DNA of 64,000 nucleotides from Pseudorhodobacter antarcticus (GCF_900110135.1 NZ_FOCO01000008.1:62001-126000); one strand, 5' to 3'; numbered from the stretch's first letter, positions 8,064 to 18,751 are shown. Notes: generated by a model not told the origin, from the sequence alone. A program made the numbers and translations.

Positions 8064-10313
8064 ATGGAACAAATGCCTTCAAAACCCCAGATCGTTCAAT
8101 GGTTGGCGGATAACCCCGGCCTTACCTCCAAACGCGATATCGCCAAGGCGTTCGGCATCAAAGGCAGCGCCCTGCGCATTGAGCTGAAGCGGATGCTGCG
8201 CGAGCTGGAGGGGGAAGGCACGCTGGTCAAACAGCACCGCAATTTCCGCGACCCCGATGCCCTGCCGCCCGTGTCCTTGCTGGCGGTTTTGGCGCCTGAT
8301 GCGGATGGGGATTTGTTTGCCAGCCCTTTGGAATGGACCGGGGACGGTGATGCGCCGCGCATCCTGATTGTTACCAAATCGGGTGACCCGGCGATGGGGG
8401 CAGGCGACCGGATTTTGGTACGATTGGAACCTGTGGGCGGCAAAGATTACGCTTATGAAGCGCGCCTTATCCGCAAGCTGGGGTCAAACCCACTGAAACT
8501 GCTGGGGATTTTCCGCGCGGAAAGCGAAGGCGGGCGGATTGTGCCTGTCGACAAGAAAGCCGACAAAGAATGGCGTGTGATGCGTGACGGCACCATGGAC
8601 GCCCGCGATGGTGAATTGGTAGAGGCGGAACAGGCTGGCCCCAAGCGCATGGGCCTGCCCACCGCGCGCATCACGGCCCGTTTGGGCGACCCAAGCGGCC
8701 CGCGCGCGATTTCTCTGATCGCCATTCACCAACACGGCATCCCCGACCAGTTCCCCGACAAGGTGGTGGCCGAGGCGGACGCGGCCCAACCCGCCCCCAT
8801 GGCCAAACGCGAAGATCTGCGCGACATGCCCTTGGTCACCATCGACCCCGTGGACGCGCGTGACCGCGATGATGCGGTTTTGGCGATGCTAGACACCGAC
8901 CCCGCCAACCCCGGCGGCCATGTGATTTGGGTCGCGATTGCCGATGTGGCCCATTACGTTCGCCCCGGTTCGCAATTGGACCGCGAGGCGAAAAAGCGCG
9001 GCAATTCCAGCTATTTCCCTGACCGTGTGGTGCCGATGCTGCCTGACACGCTGTCGGGCGATCTGTGCAGCCTGCACGAAAACGTCGACCGCGCCTGCAT
9101 GGCCGTGCGGATGGTGCTGGACGCCCATGGGCGCAAAATCAGCCACCGCTTTACCCGCGGGATGATGCGGTCGGTCGCGTCGCTGTCCTATGCGCAGGTT
9201 CAGTCCGCGATTGATGGCAACCCCGATGCTGTGACCGAACCTTTGCTGGACGTGCTGCGCCCGCTTTATGCGGCCTACGCTGCGTTGAAACTGGCCCGCG
9301 CCGAACGCCAACCGCTGGATTTGGACCTGCCCGAACGTAAGATTATTCTGTCCGACGAAGGCACGGTGTTGTCGGTCGATTATTACCAACGCTTCGACGC
9401 GCATAAGGTGATTGAGGAGTTTATGATCCTCGCCAATGTCGCCACCGCCGAGGAATTGGTGCGCATGAAAACGCCCCTGTTGTTCCGCGTGCACGAAGAA
9501 CCCAGCCCCGAAAAACTGCAAGCGCTGCGCGAAGTGGCGGAGGCGTCTGGGTTTGTGCTGGCCAAGGGGCAGGTGCTGAAAACCTCGCACCTGAACAAAC
9601 TTTTGGCGCAGGCGGCGGATACTGAATTCAACGAATTGATGAACATCACCACCCTGCGGTCGATGACCCAAGCCTATTACAACCCGCAAAACTTTGGCCA
9701 TTTCGGGCTGGCGCTGCGCAATTATGCGCATTTCACCTCGCCCATCCGCCGCTATTCGGACTTGATCGTGCACCGCGCCTTGATCGCCGCACATCGTTGG
9801 GGCGATGATGGGCTGACCGCTGACGATATTGCGGAGTTGGGCGATACGGCCAAGCAAATTTCCGATACCGAGCGCCGTTCCATGATCGCCGAACGCGACA
9901 CCACCGACCGCTATTTGGCCGCCTATCTGGCCGACCGGGTGGGTGCGTCGTTTGAAGGGCGGGTGTCGGGCGTCCAACGCTTTGGGCTGTTCGTGAAGTT
10001 GAACGATTCAGGTGCGGACGGGCTGGTTCCCATCCGGTCCGTGGGGCGCGAATTTTTCCATTTTGATGCCGATGCGCAGACCTTAATGGGCGCGGACACG
10101 GGCCTGACCATCGGCATAGGCCAGCGCGTGACGGTGCGGTTGACCGAGGCGGTGCCTGTGACGGGTGGCTTAATCTTGGAGCTGCTGGAGATTGAAGATC
10201 GCGCCTTGCCCCGTGGCCCCACGCCGCGTGGCCGGGGTGGCCCGCGCAAACCGGGGGCGGCGGCGGCGAAAAGCCGGGCGATCAAGCGTAAAGTGGTGCG
10301 GCGGCGCAAATAA
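8064..10313 (+). CDS. rnr: Ribonuclease R
   Basis: Processive 3'-5' exoribonuclease of the RNB family, 749 residues, degrading structured RNA in the cytoplasm. An N-terminal winged helix (PKQIVQWL-like start, TSKRDIAKAFGIKG) precedes cold-shock-type OB domains, then the RNB domain with the metal-binding signature ITIDPVDARDRDDAV-like run at about 258-272, and HFTSPIRRYSDLIVHRAL near 565. An S1 domain follows (FEGRVSGVQRFGLFVKLND), then a basic Arg/Lys/Gly tail (KRKVVRRRK) that would bind RNA. A second Met at codon 4 is an equally possible start. It stands alone between the dapE pair and the transglycosylase gene. Confidence 0.96.
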   Translation: MEQMPSKPQIVQWLADNPGLTSKRDIAKAFGIKGSALRIELKRMLRELEGEGTLVKQHRNFRDPDALPPVSLLAVLAPDADGDLFASPLEWTGDGDAPRILIVTKSGDPAMGAGDRILVRLEPVGGKDYAYEARLIRKLGSNPLKLLGIFRAESEGGRIVPVDKKADKEWRVMRDGTMDARDGELVEAEQAGPKRMGLPTARITARLGDPSGPRAISLIAIHQHGIPDQFPDKVVAEADAAQPAPMAKREDLRDMPLVTIDPVDARDRDDAVLAMLDTDPANPGGHVIWVAIADVAHYVRPGSQLDREAKKRGNSSYFPDRVVPMLPDTLSGDLCSLHENVDRACMAVRMVLDAHGRKISHRFTRGMMRSVASLSYAQVQSAIDGNPDAVTEPLLDVLRPLYAAYAALKLARAERQPLDLDLPERKIILSDEGTVLSVDYYQRFDAHKVIEEFMILANVATAEELVRMKTPLLFRVHEEPSPEKLQALREVAEASGFVLAKGQVLKTSHLNKLLAQAADTEFNELMNITTLRSMTQAYYNPQNFGHFGLALRNYAHFTSPIRRYSDLIVHRALIAAHRWGDDGLTADDIAELGDTAKQISDTERRSMIAERDTTDRYLAAYLADRVGASFEGRVSGVQRFGLFVKLNDSGADGLVPIRSVGREFFHFDADAQTLMGADTGLTIGIGQRVTVRLTEAVPVTGGLILELLEIEDRALPRGPTPRGRGGPRKPGAAAAKSRAIKRKVVRRRK

Positions 10314-10394
10314 CCGCCCATTCCTTTGCCTCGGCGTTGCCAATCGCGGCCTGTGCCTTACACTGTTTCGAAATATAAAAAGCGAGGCAGCGGT

Positions 10395-11618
10395 ATGCGT
10401 ATTCTTCTTACTTTGGCGGTGGCGTGCATGGCATCAACTGGTTTTGCAAATCCAACCCCGGTGAATGTCAGCGCCACGGTCCAAGCGGCGGGCGGCGATA
10501 CGGCGGGCCTGCAAACGTGGCTGGCCGCGTTTCGCACCCGCGCCGCTGCAGTGGGGATTACGGCGGCCACGATGGACGCGAGCCTGGTGGGCTTGGACTA
10601 TGATCCCGATGTCATCCGCCGCGACCGCAATCAGTCGGAATTTACCAAGACGATTTGGGATTACCTCGACACCGCCGCCTCCGATGATCGTGTCGCCAAC
10701 GGCCGCGCGGCGTTGCAAAAACATGGGGCCGTGCTGGACCAGATCGCGGCGAAATACGGCGTCGATAAAGAGGTTGTGGTGGCAATCTGGGGCCTCGAAA
10801 GTGCTTATGGCACCTTTCGCGGTTCTGTCCGCACCCTGCAATCGCTGGCAACCTTGGCCTATGACGGCAGGCGCGCCGCGTTTTTTGAAGGCGAATTGCT
10901 GGCGGCGTTAAAGATCTTGCAAGCGGGCGACACGGTGGCGGCGAATATGCAAGGCAGTTGGGCGGGTGCTATGGGGCACACGCAGTTTATGCCCTCGTCC
11001 TTCCTCGCCTATGCGGTGGATTTTGATGGGGATGGCAAGCGCAACATCTGGGGCGATGACCCCACCGATGCGCTGGCCTCAGCCGCTGCATACCTCGCAG
11101 GCTTTGGCTGGACCAAAGGCGCGCCTTGGGGGCTGGAAATCACCCTGCCAGCGGGGTTTGATTATGACCAAACCAGCGAGCGGGTGAAAAAACCTGTGGC
11201 CGATTGGCAAGCGCTGGGCGTGCGACCCGTGGGCGGCGGCGATTTGCCCGATCATGGCGCGGCGTCTGTGTTGCTGCCCGGTGGGGCGCGGGGGGCGGCG
11301 TTTTTGATTTTTTCCAACTTCCAAGTGATCGAACGCTATAACACCGCCGATGCTTATGTCATCGCAATTGGGCATCTGGCCGATATGCTGAAAGGCGGGC
11401 CGCGCATTGCAGCCAGCTGGCCCCGCGACCTGCGCGCGTTGACCATGGACGAACGGCTGGATTTGCAGACCCGGCTAACGGCGGCAGGGTTTGACACAAA
11501 GGGCGTTGACGGCCGCATGGGGCCAAACACCATCGCAGCTGTCAAAGCGTTTCAGCGGTCCAAGGGCATCATCCCCGATGGTTATCCCAGCACGGAAATT
11601 CTGCAAAAACTGCCGTAA
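10395..11618 (+). CDS. Lytic murein transglycosylase (MltB/SLT_2 type) with peptidoglycan-binding domain
   Basis: A 407-residue exported enzyme that cleaves the MurNAc-GlcNAc bond of peptidoglycan. A signal peptide (MRILLTLAVACMASTGFA) is followed by the SLT_2 domain with the catalytic Glu in AIWGLESAYGTFRG and the substrate-site run GSWAGAMGHTQFMPSSF. A PG_binding_1 domain closes the protein (LDLQTRLTAAGFDTKGVDGRMG). No lipobox Cys is seen, so it is likely soluble periplasmic. The start at 10395 is chosen for the signal peptide and the GAGG ribosome site; 23 codons of open frame upstream do not look like protein. Confidence 0.93.
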   Translation: MRILLTLAVACMASTGFANPTPVNVSATVQAAGGDTAGLQTWLAAFRTRAAAVGITAATMDASLVGLDYDPDVIRRDRNQSEFTKTIWDYLDTAASDDRVANGRAALQKHGAVLDQIAAKYGVDKEVVVAIWGLESAYGTFRGSVRTLQSLATLAYDGRRAAFFEGELLAALKILQAGDTVAANMQGSWAGAMGHTQFMPSSFLAYAVDFDGDGKRNIWGDDPTDALASAAAYLAGFGWTKGAPWGLEITLPAGFDYDQTSERVKKPVADWQALGVRPVGGGDLPDHGAASVLLPGGARGAAFLIFSNFQVIERYNTADAYVIAIGHLADMLKGGPRIAASWPRDLRALTMDERLDLQTRLTAAGFDTKGVDGRMGPNTIAAVKAFQRSKGIIPDGYPSTEILQKLP

Positions 11619-11639
11619 GGGGCGGTTCCCCGCCCCCTT
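11617..11639. terminator. GC-rich hairpin between convergent genes
   Basis: AAGGGGCGG-TTCC-CCGCCCCCTT folds into a 9-10 bp stem with one unpaired base. It begins within the stop codon of the transglycosylase gene and faces the 3' end of the aldo/keto reductase gene. There is no T run, so termination efficiency is uncertain. Confidence 0.45.
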
Positions 11640-11648
11640 GGCGATCTG

Positions 11649-12677
11649 TTATTCAGCGGATGATCGCGCCCAAAGGTTAATATCTTCCTCGGCGGAAATG
11701 CGGTCAATCTCGGCCAATTCAGTGGCTGTAAACTCCAGATTGCCAATGGCGCCTGCGCAATCCACCACCTGTTCGGGTTTTGAGGCACCGATCAACGCCG
11801 TGGTAATCCCGCCACCCCGCAGCACCCAGGCAATCGCCATTTGCGCCAGCGTTTGGCCCCGCGCGGTTGCCATCGCATCCAGCGCCCGCACCGAGTCTAA
11901 CGCGCGATCCGTAATCGTTTCCGGCCTCAAGGATTTGCCCTGCGTGGCCCGGCTGCCCTCCGGGATGCCGCCCAGATATTTCTTGGTCAAAATGCCTTGT
12001 GCCAAGGGGGTAAAGGCGATGGACCCAATCCCCAAATCCGCCAGCGTGTCTTTCAACCCGTCCTTTTCCACCCAACGGTTCAGCAAATTATAGCTGGGCT
12101 GGTGGATCACGCAGGGCGTGCCCAAATCCTTCAAAATCGCCGCCGCTTGCCGCGTGCGGGCCGAATTATAGCTGGAAATCCCCACATAAAGCGCCCGCCC
12201 CGACCGCACGATATGGTCCAGCGCGCCCATGGTTTCTTCCAACGGCGTATCAGGGTCAAAACGGTGGGAATAAAAAATATCGACGTAATCGAGCCCCATC
12301 CGCTTTAGCGATGCGTCACAAGACGCAATCAAATACTTGCGGCTGCCCCATTCGCCATACGGGCCCTGCCACATGTTATACCCCGCCTTGGAGGAGATGA
12401 TTAGCTCATCCCTATACCCCCGAAAATCGGTCGCCAAAATCTCGCCAAACGCGCTTTCCGCGGAACCGGGGGGCGGGCCGTAATTGTTGGCAAGGTCGAA
12501 ATGCGTGATGCCGTGGTCGAACGCGGTTTGACATATCGCGCGCTTGGTCGCGTGCGGCGTGTCATGGCCAAAATTGTGCCACAGCCCCAGCGACACGGCG
12601 GGCAGTTGCAGGCCCGACTTGCCGCAACGGCGATAGCTCATGCGGGAATAACGGTCCTCGGCGGGGGTATATGGCAT
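11649..12677 (-). CDS. Aldo/keto reductase, YghZ-like (L-glyceraldehyde 3-phosphate reductase type)
   Basis: A 342-residue NADPH-dependent aldehyde reductase of the AKR superfamily, cytoplasmic. The tetrad is visible: Asp and Tyr in HFDLANNYGPPPGSAE, Lys in IISSKAGYNMW, His in FYSHRFDPDTP. The run WQGPYGEWGSRKYL is typical of the YghZ/AKR14 group, which reduces L-glyceraldehyde 3-phosphate and methylglyoxal. The start at 12677 follows AGGAG by 6 bases; a TTG one codon upstream is too close. It is the last gene of the xyl operon direction, 108 bases after xylA, and may detoxify aldehydes formed during pentose use (inference). Confidence 0.88.
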   Translation of the reverse strand: MPYTPAEDRYSRMSYRRCGKSGLQLPAVSLGLWHNFGHDTPHATKRAICQTAFDHGITHFDLANNYGPPPGSAESAFGEILATDFRGYRDELIISSKAGYNMWQGPYGEWGSRKYLIASCDASLKRMGLDYVDIFYSHRFDPDTPLEETMGALDHIVRSGRALYVGISSYNSARTRQAAAILKDLGTPCVIHQPSYNLLNRWVEKDGLKDTLADLGIGSIAFTPLAQGILTKKYLGGIPEGSRATQGKSLRPETITDRALDSVRALDAMATARGQTLAQMAIAWVLRGGGITTALIGASKPEQVVDCAGAIGNLEFTATELAEIDRISAEEDINLWARSSAE

Positions 12678-12741
12678 CAATCACTCCTAAATCTGGTATG
12701 GCAGTTTTGCAGCCAGCGGATCAAAGCGCAAGCCTTGCCCA

Positions 12742-12762
12742 TTCATCTTGGTCCAAATACCT
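12742..12762 (-). repeat. Gene-end element, copy A
   Basis: Read on the minus strand: AGGTATTT, GGA, CCAAGATGAA. It lies 24-44 bases after the xylA stop. Near-identical copies occur at 46054-46074 (plus) and 53182-53202 (minus), each downstream of a gene on the same strand. Confidence 0.6.
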
Positions 12763-12785
12763 CTCCGCCGCTGACCACAACAGCG

Positions 12786-14087
12786 TTAGACGAATTTATT
12801 CCACAGGTTTTCCAACCGTTCCTGCCGCCCCGATTTTGGCTGCGGATTAACATTGCGGGCCAACACATCGGCGGTGATGCTGGTTAAATCGGACTGCAAC
12901 ATCGCGCGCGCACCCTCAGACTCCCAACCCGCATAGCGGTCCCGGCGCAGGGTTTCCAAACTGCCATCGGCCAGCAGCGCCGCCGCCGATTTCAGCGCCC
13001 GCGCGCAGGTGTCCATGCCGCCGACATGGGCCAAAATCAAATCCTCAGCGTCCAGCGATTGCCGCCGGATTTTCGCGTCAAAATTGGTGCCCCCGGTGGT
13101 GTAGCCGCCCGCGCGCAAAATCTCATAAAACGCCAAGGCTTTTTCGGCGTGGTTGTTGGGAAATTGGTCGGTATCCCAGCCCGATTGGTAATCATTGCGG
13201 TTCATATCGATGGAGCCGAAAATCCCCAAACTCGCCGCCGTGGCAATCTCATGCTCAAAGCTGTGGCCTGCCAAAATGGCGTGGCCCTGCTCGATGTTCA
13301 CCTTCACCTCTTTTTCCAAACCATAGCGGCACAGGAACCCGTACACCGTGGCCACGTCATAATCATACTGGTGTTTGGAGGGTTCTTGCGGTTTCGGCTC
13401 AATCAAGATCGCGCCTTTGAAGCCGATTTTGTGCTTATATTCGACCACCATCTGCAAAAAGCGGCCCATATTGTCGGCTTCCACCCGCAAATTGGTGTTC
13501 AACAGCGTCTCATACCCTTCGCGCCCGCCCCACAGCACATAGTTTTCACCGCCAAGGCGTTGCGTGGCGTCCATGCAGCCTTTCACCGTGGCGGCGGCAT
13601 AGGCGAACACCTCGGGGTCGGGGTTGGTGGACGCGCCCGACATCCAGCGTTTGTGGCTGAACATATTGGCGGTGCCCCACAGCAGCTTGGTTTTCGACCC
13701 CTCCATCTTGGCGGCGAAATAATCGGTGATTTCTTCAAGGTTGCGCTGGCTTTCCTTGAACGTCGCCCCTTCGGGCCGCGCATCGGCATCGTGGAAACAA
13801 AAGTACGGCGCGCCAAGGATATCGAACATTTCAAACGCGACATCGGCCTTCATCCGCGCCAAATCCATGGTGTCGCCAAACCATGGGCGGTCCAGCGTTT
13901 GGCCACCAAAGGGGTCGCCGCCGGGCCAGGCAAAACTGTGCCAATAGGCGACAGCAAAGCGCAGATGATCCTCCATCCGCTTGCCCATCAACACCTCATC
14001 GGGGTTGTAATGACGGAACGCAAATTCGTTGTCGCTGTCTGGCCCTTCATATGTGATGGTGGGGATGGATTTGAAAAAATCGGTCAT
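12786..14087 (-). CDS. xylA: Xylose isomerase
   Basis: Converts D-xylose to D-xylulose in the cytoplasm; metal-dependent TIM barrel of 433 residues, matching the long (class II) type of about 440. Diagnostic runs are visible: [21 protein letters not shown], the catalytic His/Asp in [39 protein letters not shown] and [17 protein letters not shown]. The start ATG overlaps the stop of xylB (ATGA), so it is the fifth gene of the operon xylF-H-G-B-A. Regulation is expected from the ROK regulator encoded divergently at the head of the operon. Confidence 0.98.
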   Translation of the reverse strand: MTDFFKSIPTITYEGPDSDNEFAFRHYNPDEVLMGKRMEDHLRFAVAYWHSFAWPGGDPFGGQTLDRPWFGDTMDLARMKADVAFEMFDILGAPYFCFHDADARPEGATFKESQRNLEEITDYFAAKMEGSKTKLLWGTANMFSHKRWMSGASTNPDPEVFAYAAATVKGCMDATQRLGGENYVLWGGREGYETLLNTNLRVEADNMGRFLQMVVEYKHKIGFKGAILIEPKPQEPSKHQYDYDVATVYGFLCRYGLEKEVKVNIEQGHAILAGHSFEHEIATAASLGIFGSIDMNRNDYQSGWDTDQFPNNHAEKALAFYEILRAGGYTTGGTNFDAKIRRQSLDAEDLILAHVGGMDTCARALKSAAALLADGSLETLRRDRYAGWESEGARAMLQSDLTSITADVLARNVNPQPKSGRQERLENLWNKFV

Positions 14088-15520
14088 GTCAGGGCCTTTA
14101 TTGCGGTTTGGGCGGCGCGGAATCGGGCATGGCCCGCGTCAAACGCCTGAATTAAGGATGGGTCTGGGTCAACTTGGCGGGCAATCGGGGGCAGGGTGGC
14201 GATTTCGGCACCCGCCCCCGTGGCGGCCATAATGGCAAGGCGGGCAGCCCCAAACGCGCCACCAAAATCGCCTGCGCGCGGCACCAACACGGGCACATTC
14301 AACGCGGTGGCAATCGCGGCCAGCCAATAATCGGACCGCGCACCACCGCCAACCGCGATCAGTTTTTCCACCCGCGTGCCCGTGGCAGCCAGCGCATCGC
14401 GGCAATCGCGGAACGCATATGTCACCCCTTCCAGCACGGCGCGGGTTGCGGCCGCGCGGTCGGTGGCATGTTCCAGCCCGATGAACGCCCCGCGAATGGC
14501 GGCATCGTTCAAAGGCGTGCGCTCACCGCCCAAATATGGCAAAAACAACGGCTTGCCGGGGGCGTGCAGCGCGCCAAGGCCGCCCGTCAGGTTCGCCGCC
14601 GTGTCGCCCACTAGCCCCGCGTACCAGTTCAGCGCATCAGTGGCGGACAGGATTACCCCCATTTGGTGCCACGTTCCGGGCAGCGCGTGGCAAAACGCAT
14701 GCACGCCCAAATCGGGCTTGGGTTGATAGCCTGCATTGGCAGCAAACAGCACGCCCGAGGTGCCAAGCGACACAAACGCCTCACCCGCACGCACCACGCC
14801 CATGCCCACGCCGGATGCGGCGTTATCACCGCCGCCACCCGCCACGACCACACCCGCAGGCAGGCCCCAACGCGCGCCCAACGCGCTGCGCAGGGTGCCC
14901 GACACCGCCGACCCTTCGACCAGCCGGGGCATCTGCGCGCGTGACAATCCGGTGGCTGCCAACAGGTCATCCGACCAATCGCGGGTGCCGGTGTCAAACC
15001 AACTGGTGCCCGCCGCGTCCGACATTTCGGCGACTTTTTCACCCGTCAACCAAAGGCGCAAGTAATCCTTGGGCAGCAGCACCGTTGCCACGCGGTCCCA
15101 ATTGCGGGGCTCATGCGCGCGCACCCATGCCAGTTTTGGCGCGGTGAAACCGGGGAACACGATGTTGCCTGTGATGCGACGAAACATTGGGTCGCCGTCC
15201 AGTTTGGCCGCTTGCATTGCGCTGCGGGTGTCGTTCCACAGCATGCAAGGGCGTATCACCTCATCCGCCGCGTCCAGCAGGGTCGCGCCGTGCATTTGCC
15301 CTGATAGGCCGATACCACGCACCGCACCAAGTCCATGCTCCGCCAGCGCGTCCATCACGGTTTCCGCCGCCGCAATCCAATCGGCGGGGCTTTGTTCGGC
15401 CCACCCATCATACGGGCGTTGCACGGTCAGGGGCGCTGTCGCCTCGGCCAACACAACCTGTGCATCGTCAATCAAAACACCCTTCAGGCCCGATGTGCCC
15501 AGATCGAGGCCAATATACAT
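14084..15520 (-). CDS. xylB: Xylulokinase
   Basis: ATP-dependent phosphorylation of D-xylulose to xylulose 5-phosphate, feeding the pentose phosphate pathway. A 478-residue FGGY-family kinase: the phosphate-binding loop [15 protein letters not shown] opens the protein, followed by [15 protein letters not shown], and the second-domain ATP site by [15 protein letters not shown]. The ATG at 15520 lies inside the TGATG junction with the upstream ATPase gene; a GTG one codon earlier is also possible. Its stop overlaps xylA, indicating coupled translation. Confidence 0.97.
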   Translation of the reverse strand: MYIGLDLGTSGLKGVLIDDAQVVLAEATAPLTVQRPYDGWAEQSPADWIAAAETVMDALAEHGLGAVRGIGLSGQMHGATLLDAADEVIRPCMLWNDTRSAMQAAKLDGDPMFRRITGNIVFPGFTAPKLAWVRAHEPRNWDRVATVLLPKDYLRLWLTGEKVAEMSDAAGTSWFDTGTRDWSDDLLAATGLSRAQMPRLVEGSAVSGTLRSALGARWGLPAGVVVAGGGGDNAASGVGMGVVRAGEAFVSLGTSGVLFAANAGYQPKPDLGVHAFCHALPGTWHQMGVILSATDALNWYAGLVGDTAANLTGGLGALHAPGKPLFLPYLGGERTPLNDAAIRGAFIGLEHATDRAAATRAVLEGVTYAFRDCRDALAATGTRVEKLIAVGGGARSDYWLAAIATALNVPVLVPRAGDFGGAFGAARLAIMAATGAGAEIATLPPIARQVDPDPSLIQAFDAGHARFRAAQTAIKALT

Positions 15521-16278
15521 CACGTGGCCTTTTCGGGTTTTTTGCCCAAAATGATCATGCTTAACAAATCTTCGTCCGTCACCTCATCCACCTTGACCGT
15601 ACCCACCAACTGCCCATTTTTCATCACCGACGCGCGGTCGCACAGCTTCATCACGTTGTGAATGTCATGTTCGATCAGGAAAATCCCAAGGCCCTGCTTT
15701 TTCAGCTCCTCAATCAACTCCGATACCATTTGGGTTTCTTGCGGGCCAAGGGCGGCGGTGGGTTCATCCATAATCAAGATGCGGGCGTTGAAATACACCG
15801 CGCGCGCGATGGCCACCGATTGGCGCTGCCCACCCGAAAGCGCCGACACCGGTACGTTGAACTTTTTGAAATTCGGGTTCAAACGGTGCATGATCTTGCG
15901 GGTTTCCGCCTCCATCAAGCTGTCGTTCACAAAACCGAATTTGCTGACCAATTCGCGCCCCAAAAACAGGTTCGATGCGGCGTCCAGATTGTCGGCCAGC
16001 GCCAAAGTCTGATAAATCGTCTCAATATTTTGCGCCCGCGCATCGCGGGGGTTTTCGATGCTGACAGGTTTGCCATCAATCAAAATTTGCCCTGAATCGG
16101 CTTGGTACGCGCCTGACAGGCATTTGATCAACGTCGATTTGCCCGCGCCGTTGTGGCCCAGCAACCCGACCACCTCGCCGGGGTACAAATCCACCGTCAC
16201 GCGGTCAACCGCCTTGATGCCGCCAAAGGAGATGGAGATGTCGCGCAGTTCCACCAAAGGCTGGTTTGAATTGGTCAT
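15520..16278 (-). CDS. Sugar (xylose) ABC transporter ATP-binding protein, single-domain type
   Basis: The ATPase energising the xylose importer, 252 residues. Walker [10 protein letters not shown], signature [14 protein letters not shown] and Walker [13 protein letters not shown] are all intact. It is half the size of E. coli XylG, which has two fused ATPase domains; this one matches the single-domain FrcA-like form and would act as a homodimer. The ATG at 16278 has an AAAGGG ribosome site; a GTG at 16293 is in frame but overlaps the permease stop. It sits between the permease and xylB genes. Confidence 0.93.
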   Translation of the reverse strand: MTNSNQPLVELRDISISFGGIKAVDRVTVDLYPGEVVGLLGHNGAGKSTLIKCLSGAYQADSGQILIDGKPVSIENPRDARAQNIETIYQTLALADNLDAASNLFLGRELVSKFGFVNDSLMEAETRKIMHRLNPNFKKFNVPVSALSGGQRQSVAIARAVYFNARILIMDEPTAALGPQETQMVSELIEELKKQGLGIFLIEHDIHNVMKLCDRASVMKNGQLVGTVKVDEVTDEDLLSMIILGKKPEKAT

Positions 16279-16289
16279 GGTGGGCCCTT

Positions 16290-17597
16290 TCACTTCACGG
16301 TTTTGCGGTAAAGGTTGTCGAGATACACTGCCAAAACCAGCACCGAGCCGACGACGATTTGCTGCACAGACGTGTCAAATCCGATCAACACCATCCCGGT
16401 TTGCAGGCTTTGCATCACCAGCGCACCCAGGATTGCGCCATAAATCGTGCCCACGCCCCCTGCCAGTGAGGTGCCCCCAATCACGGCGGCGGCGATAACG
16501 TACAGCTCATCAAACACCCCCAGCGCGTTGGTCGCGGAATTGAGGCGCGCCGATGCAACGACCCCCGCCAAGCCTGCCAGCATCCCCATCAAAGCAAAGA
16601 TTTTCAGCGTCATCCACTTGGTGTTGATGCCCGCCAGTGCCGCCGCTTCGGGGTTGCCACCGATCGCAAACACATAGCGGCCAAAGCGGGTGCGGGTCAT
16701 CAAAATGGTCATAAAGATACCCACCGCGACCAAAATCAGCACGGGAATGGCAAAGCCGTGGCTGATAAACAGCCCCTCAGGTGGCACAGTGATGTTGTTG
16801 GCGGTGGCATAGGCGTTGACGATGCCGCGCGGCCATGGATAGGCGTTGACCAGCAGCACCGCGCCAATGATCGTGCCGCAGCCGACCACGGCCAAAAACA
16901 CCTCGGCCCACATTGGGCGCAGTTTGAAATCATGCTCTTGGCGCAGTTTGCGGCCCGAATGCAGCATCCACACCACGCCCACGCAGGCTAAAATACCCGC
17001 AATCCAACTGCCCGTTTCGCCCACCGCGCCATAAGGGCCACCGCCCAGCAATGCAAAGCTTGGGTCCACTGGCGAAATCGTGCGACCGCCCGCAGACAGG
17101 AACGCGCATCCGCGCCACACCAACAGGCCGCCCAGCGTCACGATGAACGCTGGGATGCCGCGATAGGCAATCAACCAGCCTTGGAATGTGCCAATAATCG
17201 TGCCCGCAATCATGCCAACAACCACCGTGATCACCCAGATCATCGGGTGCCCCAGTCCAAGGTACTGCGGCAAGATGTTGACCTGCAAAATCCCCATGAT
17301 CATCGCGGTCAGGCCCAACACGGCCCCCACAGAAAGGTCAATGTTGCGGGTCACAATCACCAACACCATGCCCGTGGCCATAATTCCGATCGATGATGTT
17401 TGCACCGACAGGTTCCACAAGTTGCGCGGCGTTAGGAAATAGCCGCCATTGCCAAATATCGCGCCGTAAAAATGAAAGCCGAACCAGATCAGCATCAGCG
17501 CGCCGATCATCCCCAGCAGGCGGGTGTCAATTTCCGTGGCGCGCAAAAACCGCGTCAGGGGCGATCCATTCTGGCCTTGTGGGGATGTATCACTCAT
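16290..17597 (-). CDS. xylH: Sugar (xylose) ABC transporter permease
   Basis: Inner-membrane subunit of the xylose importer, 435 residues with about ten or more hydrophobic segments. Family marks are [36 protein letters not shown], and the EAA-like [17 protein letters not shown] longer loop near residues 255-290 ([15 protein letters not shown]) is usual for XylH compared with RbsC. No strong ribosome site precedes the ATG at 17597, and a terminator-like hairpin lies between it and xylF, so its expression is probably lower than that of xylF. Confidence 0.93.
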   Translation of the reverse strand: MSDTSPQGQNGSPLTRFLRATEIDTRLLGMIGALMLIWFGFHFYGAIFGNGGYFLTPRNLWNLSVQTSSIGIMATGMVLVIVTRNIDLSVGAVLGLTAMIMGILQVNILPQYLGLGHPMIWVITVVVGMIAGTIIGTFQGWLIAYRGIPAFIVTLGGLLVWRGCAFLSAGGRTISPVDPSFALLGGGPYGAVGETGSWIAGILACVGVVWMLHSGRKLRQEHDFKLRPMWAEVFLAVVGCGTIIGAVLLVNAYPWPRGIVNAYATANNITVPPEGLFISHGFAIPVLILVAVGIFMTILMTRTRFGRYVFAIGGNPEAAALAGINTKWMTLKIFALMGMLAGLAGVVASARLNSATNALGVFDELYVIAAAVIGGTSLAGGVGTIYGAILGALVMQSLQTGMVLIGFDTSVQQIVVGSVLVLAVYLDNLYRKTVK

Positions 17598-17683
17598 GTC
17601 CAGGTCCGCGCGCTTGCAGGCATGACAACGGGCAGGGGCCGGATGGGCCCAAGCGGTGTCAGTCTGTGGATGAAGGAAAAAAT

Positions 17684-17710
17684 CGGCACCGCAACATGTG
17701 TGCGGTGCCG
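17684..17710 (-). terminator. Intercistronic hairpin with T tract between xylF and xylH
   Basis: CGGCACCGCA and TGCGGTGCCG pair over 10 bases around a 7-base loop. Read on the minus strand (the direction of xyl transcription) the hairpin is followed by ATTTTTTCC, the form of an intrinsic terminator. It lies just after the xylF stop and 87 bases before xylH, so it is likely a partial terminator or 3'-end stabiliser that raises xylF mRNA relative to xylHGBA. Confidence 0.7.
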
Positions 17711-17725
17711 GACAGAAAGGGTCGC

Positions 17726-18751
17726 TTACATGCAGGCAGCAACGCCCGCAGCCGCACCTTCACAGGCCATTTCCTTGGTGATGTGACCTGCGTCAATCGC
17801 CTCACCCAGCGTGTCTTTGGTGATCGGGGTTGGCGACAACAGAATGGCGTTCATCTCAATCCCTTTTTCGCCGCCATTGAACTTGCCAGCACCTGCAATC
17901 GCGTCCAGCGCCGTGCCATTGGCCAGTGCGGATGCAATTTCACCCGCTGCTTTGCCCAACTGACGGCTGTCTTTCCACACCGAAACGGTCTGGCTGCCAC
18001 GCGCCACACGGTTGATCGCGGCCAAATCGCCGTCCTGGCCGCCCACGGGAATAACCAAGCCCTGTGCTGCCAGCGCTGCAATCGCACCACCCGCCATGCC
18101 GTCGTTTTGCGACAGAACCGCATCCACGCCGTTGTTGTTGGCGGTCAGGATTTGCTCCATGTTCTTTTGCGCATTTTCAGGCTTCCAGCCGTCAGAAAAC
18201 GCCTCGCCCACGATTTTGATCTTGCCGGATGCCACATCCGCGCCAATCACTTCCATCATGCCCGACAACAGGAAAGCTGCGTTCGGATCACCGGGGTCGC
18301 CCTTGATGATCGCGTAATTGCCTTCTGGCACCAGCTTTTGCACCTCTTGCGCGATGATCGAACCGACACCTTTGTTGTCAAAGGTCAGATAAAACGTGCG
18401 ATCATCTTCGATCAGGCGGTCATAGCCGACCATCGGCACGCCTTCGGATGCGGCTTTGTCAATCGCTGGCCCAATGGCGTCTTTGTCCCAGGCGTTGATG
18501 ATCAGCGCGTCAACGCCTTGCGCCAGCAGCGCCTCGATGTCGGTCAACTGCTTGGCGGATGATGATTGCGCATCGGACGAAATATAAGTGTCGCCCGCCG
18601 CTTCAATCGCGGTTTTCATCGCGGCTTCGTCAATCTTCCAGCGCTCTTCTTGAAAGCTGGCCCAAGATACGCCGATCTTTTTACCTTCGGCCAGTGCTGC
18701 CGATGAAAATCCAACTGTGGCCATAACGGCCAGCAAAATTGCGTTACGCAT
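17726..18751 (-). CDS. xylF: D-xylose ABC transporter periplasmic binding protein
   Basis: Periplasmic xylose receptor, 341 residues. Signal peptide MRNAILLAVMATVGFSSAALA is followed by EGKKIGVSWASFQEERWK, the XylF-type start; IINAWDKDAIGPAIDKA and IPVGGQDGDLAAINRVARGSQTV are characteristic. A start at 18751 with GGGAGG upstream is clear. First gene of the operon, under a promoter with a TTGACA box (18841-18846, minus strand). Context (xylose isomerase, xylulokinase and ROK regulator) supports xylose over other pentoses. Confidence 0.95.
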   Translation of the reverse strand: MRNAILLAVMATVGFSSAALAEGKKIGVSWASFQEERWKIDEAAMKTAIEAAGDTYISSDAQSSSAKQLTDIEALLAQGVDALIINAWDKDAIGPAIDKAASEGVPMVGYDRLIEDDRTFYLTFDNKGVGSIIAQEVQKLVPEGNYAIIKGDPGDPNAAFLLSGMMEVIGADVASGKIKIVGEAFSDGWKPENAQKNMEQILTANNNGVDAVLSQNDGMAGGAIAALAAQGLVIPVGGQDGDLAAINRVARGSQTVSVWKDSRQLGKAAGEIASALANGTALDAIAGAGKFNGGEKGIEMNAILLSPTPITKDTLGEAIDAGHITKEMACEGAAAGVAACM

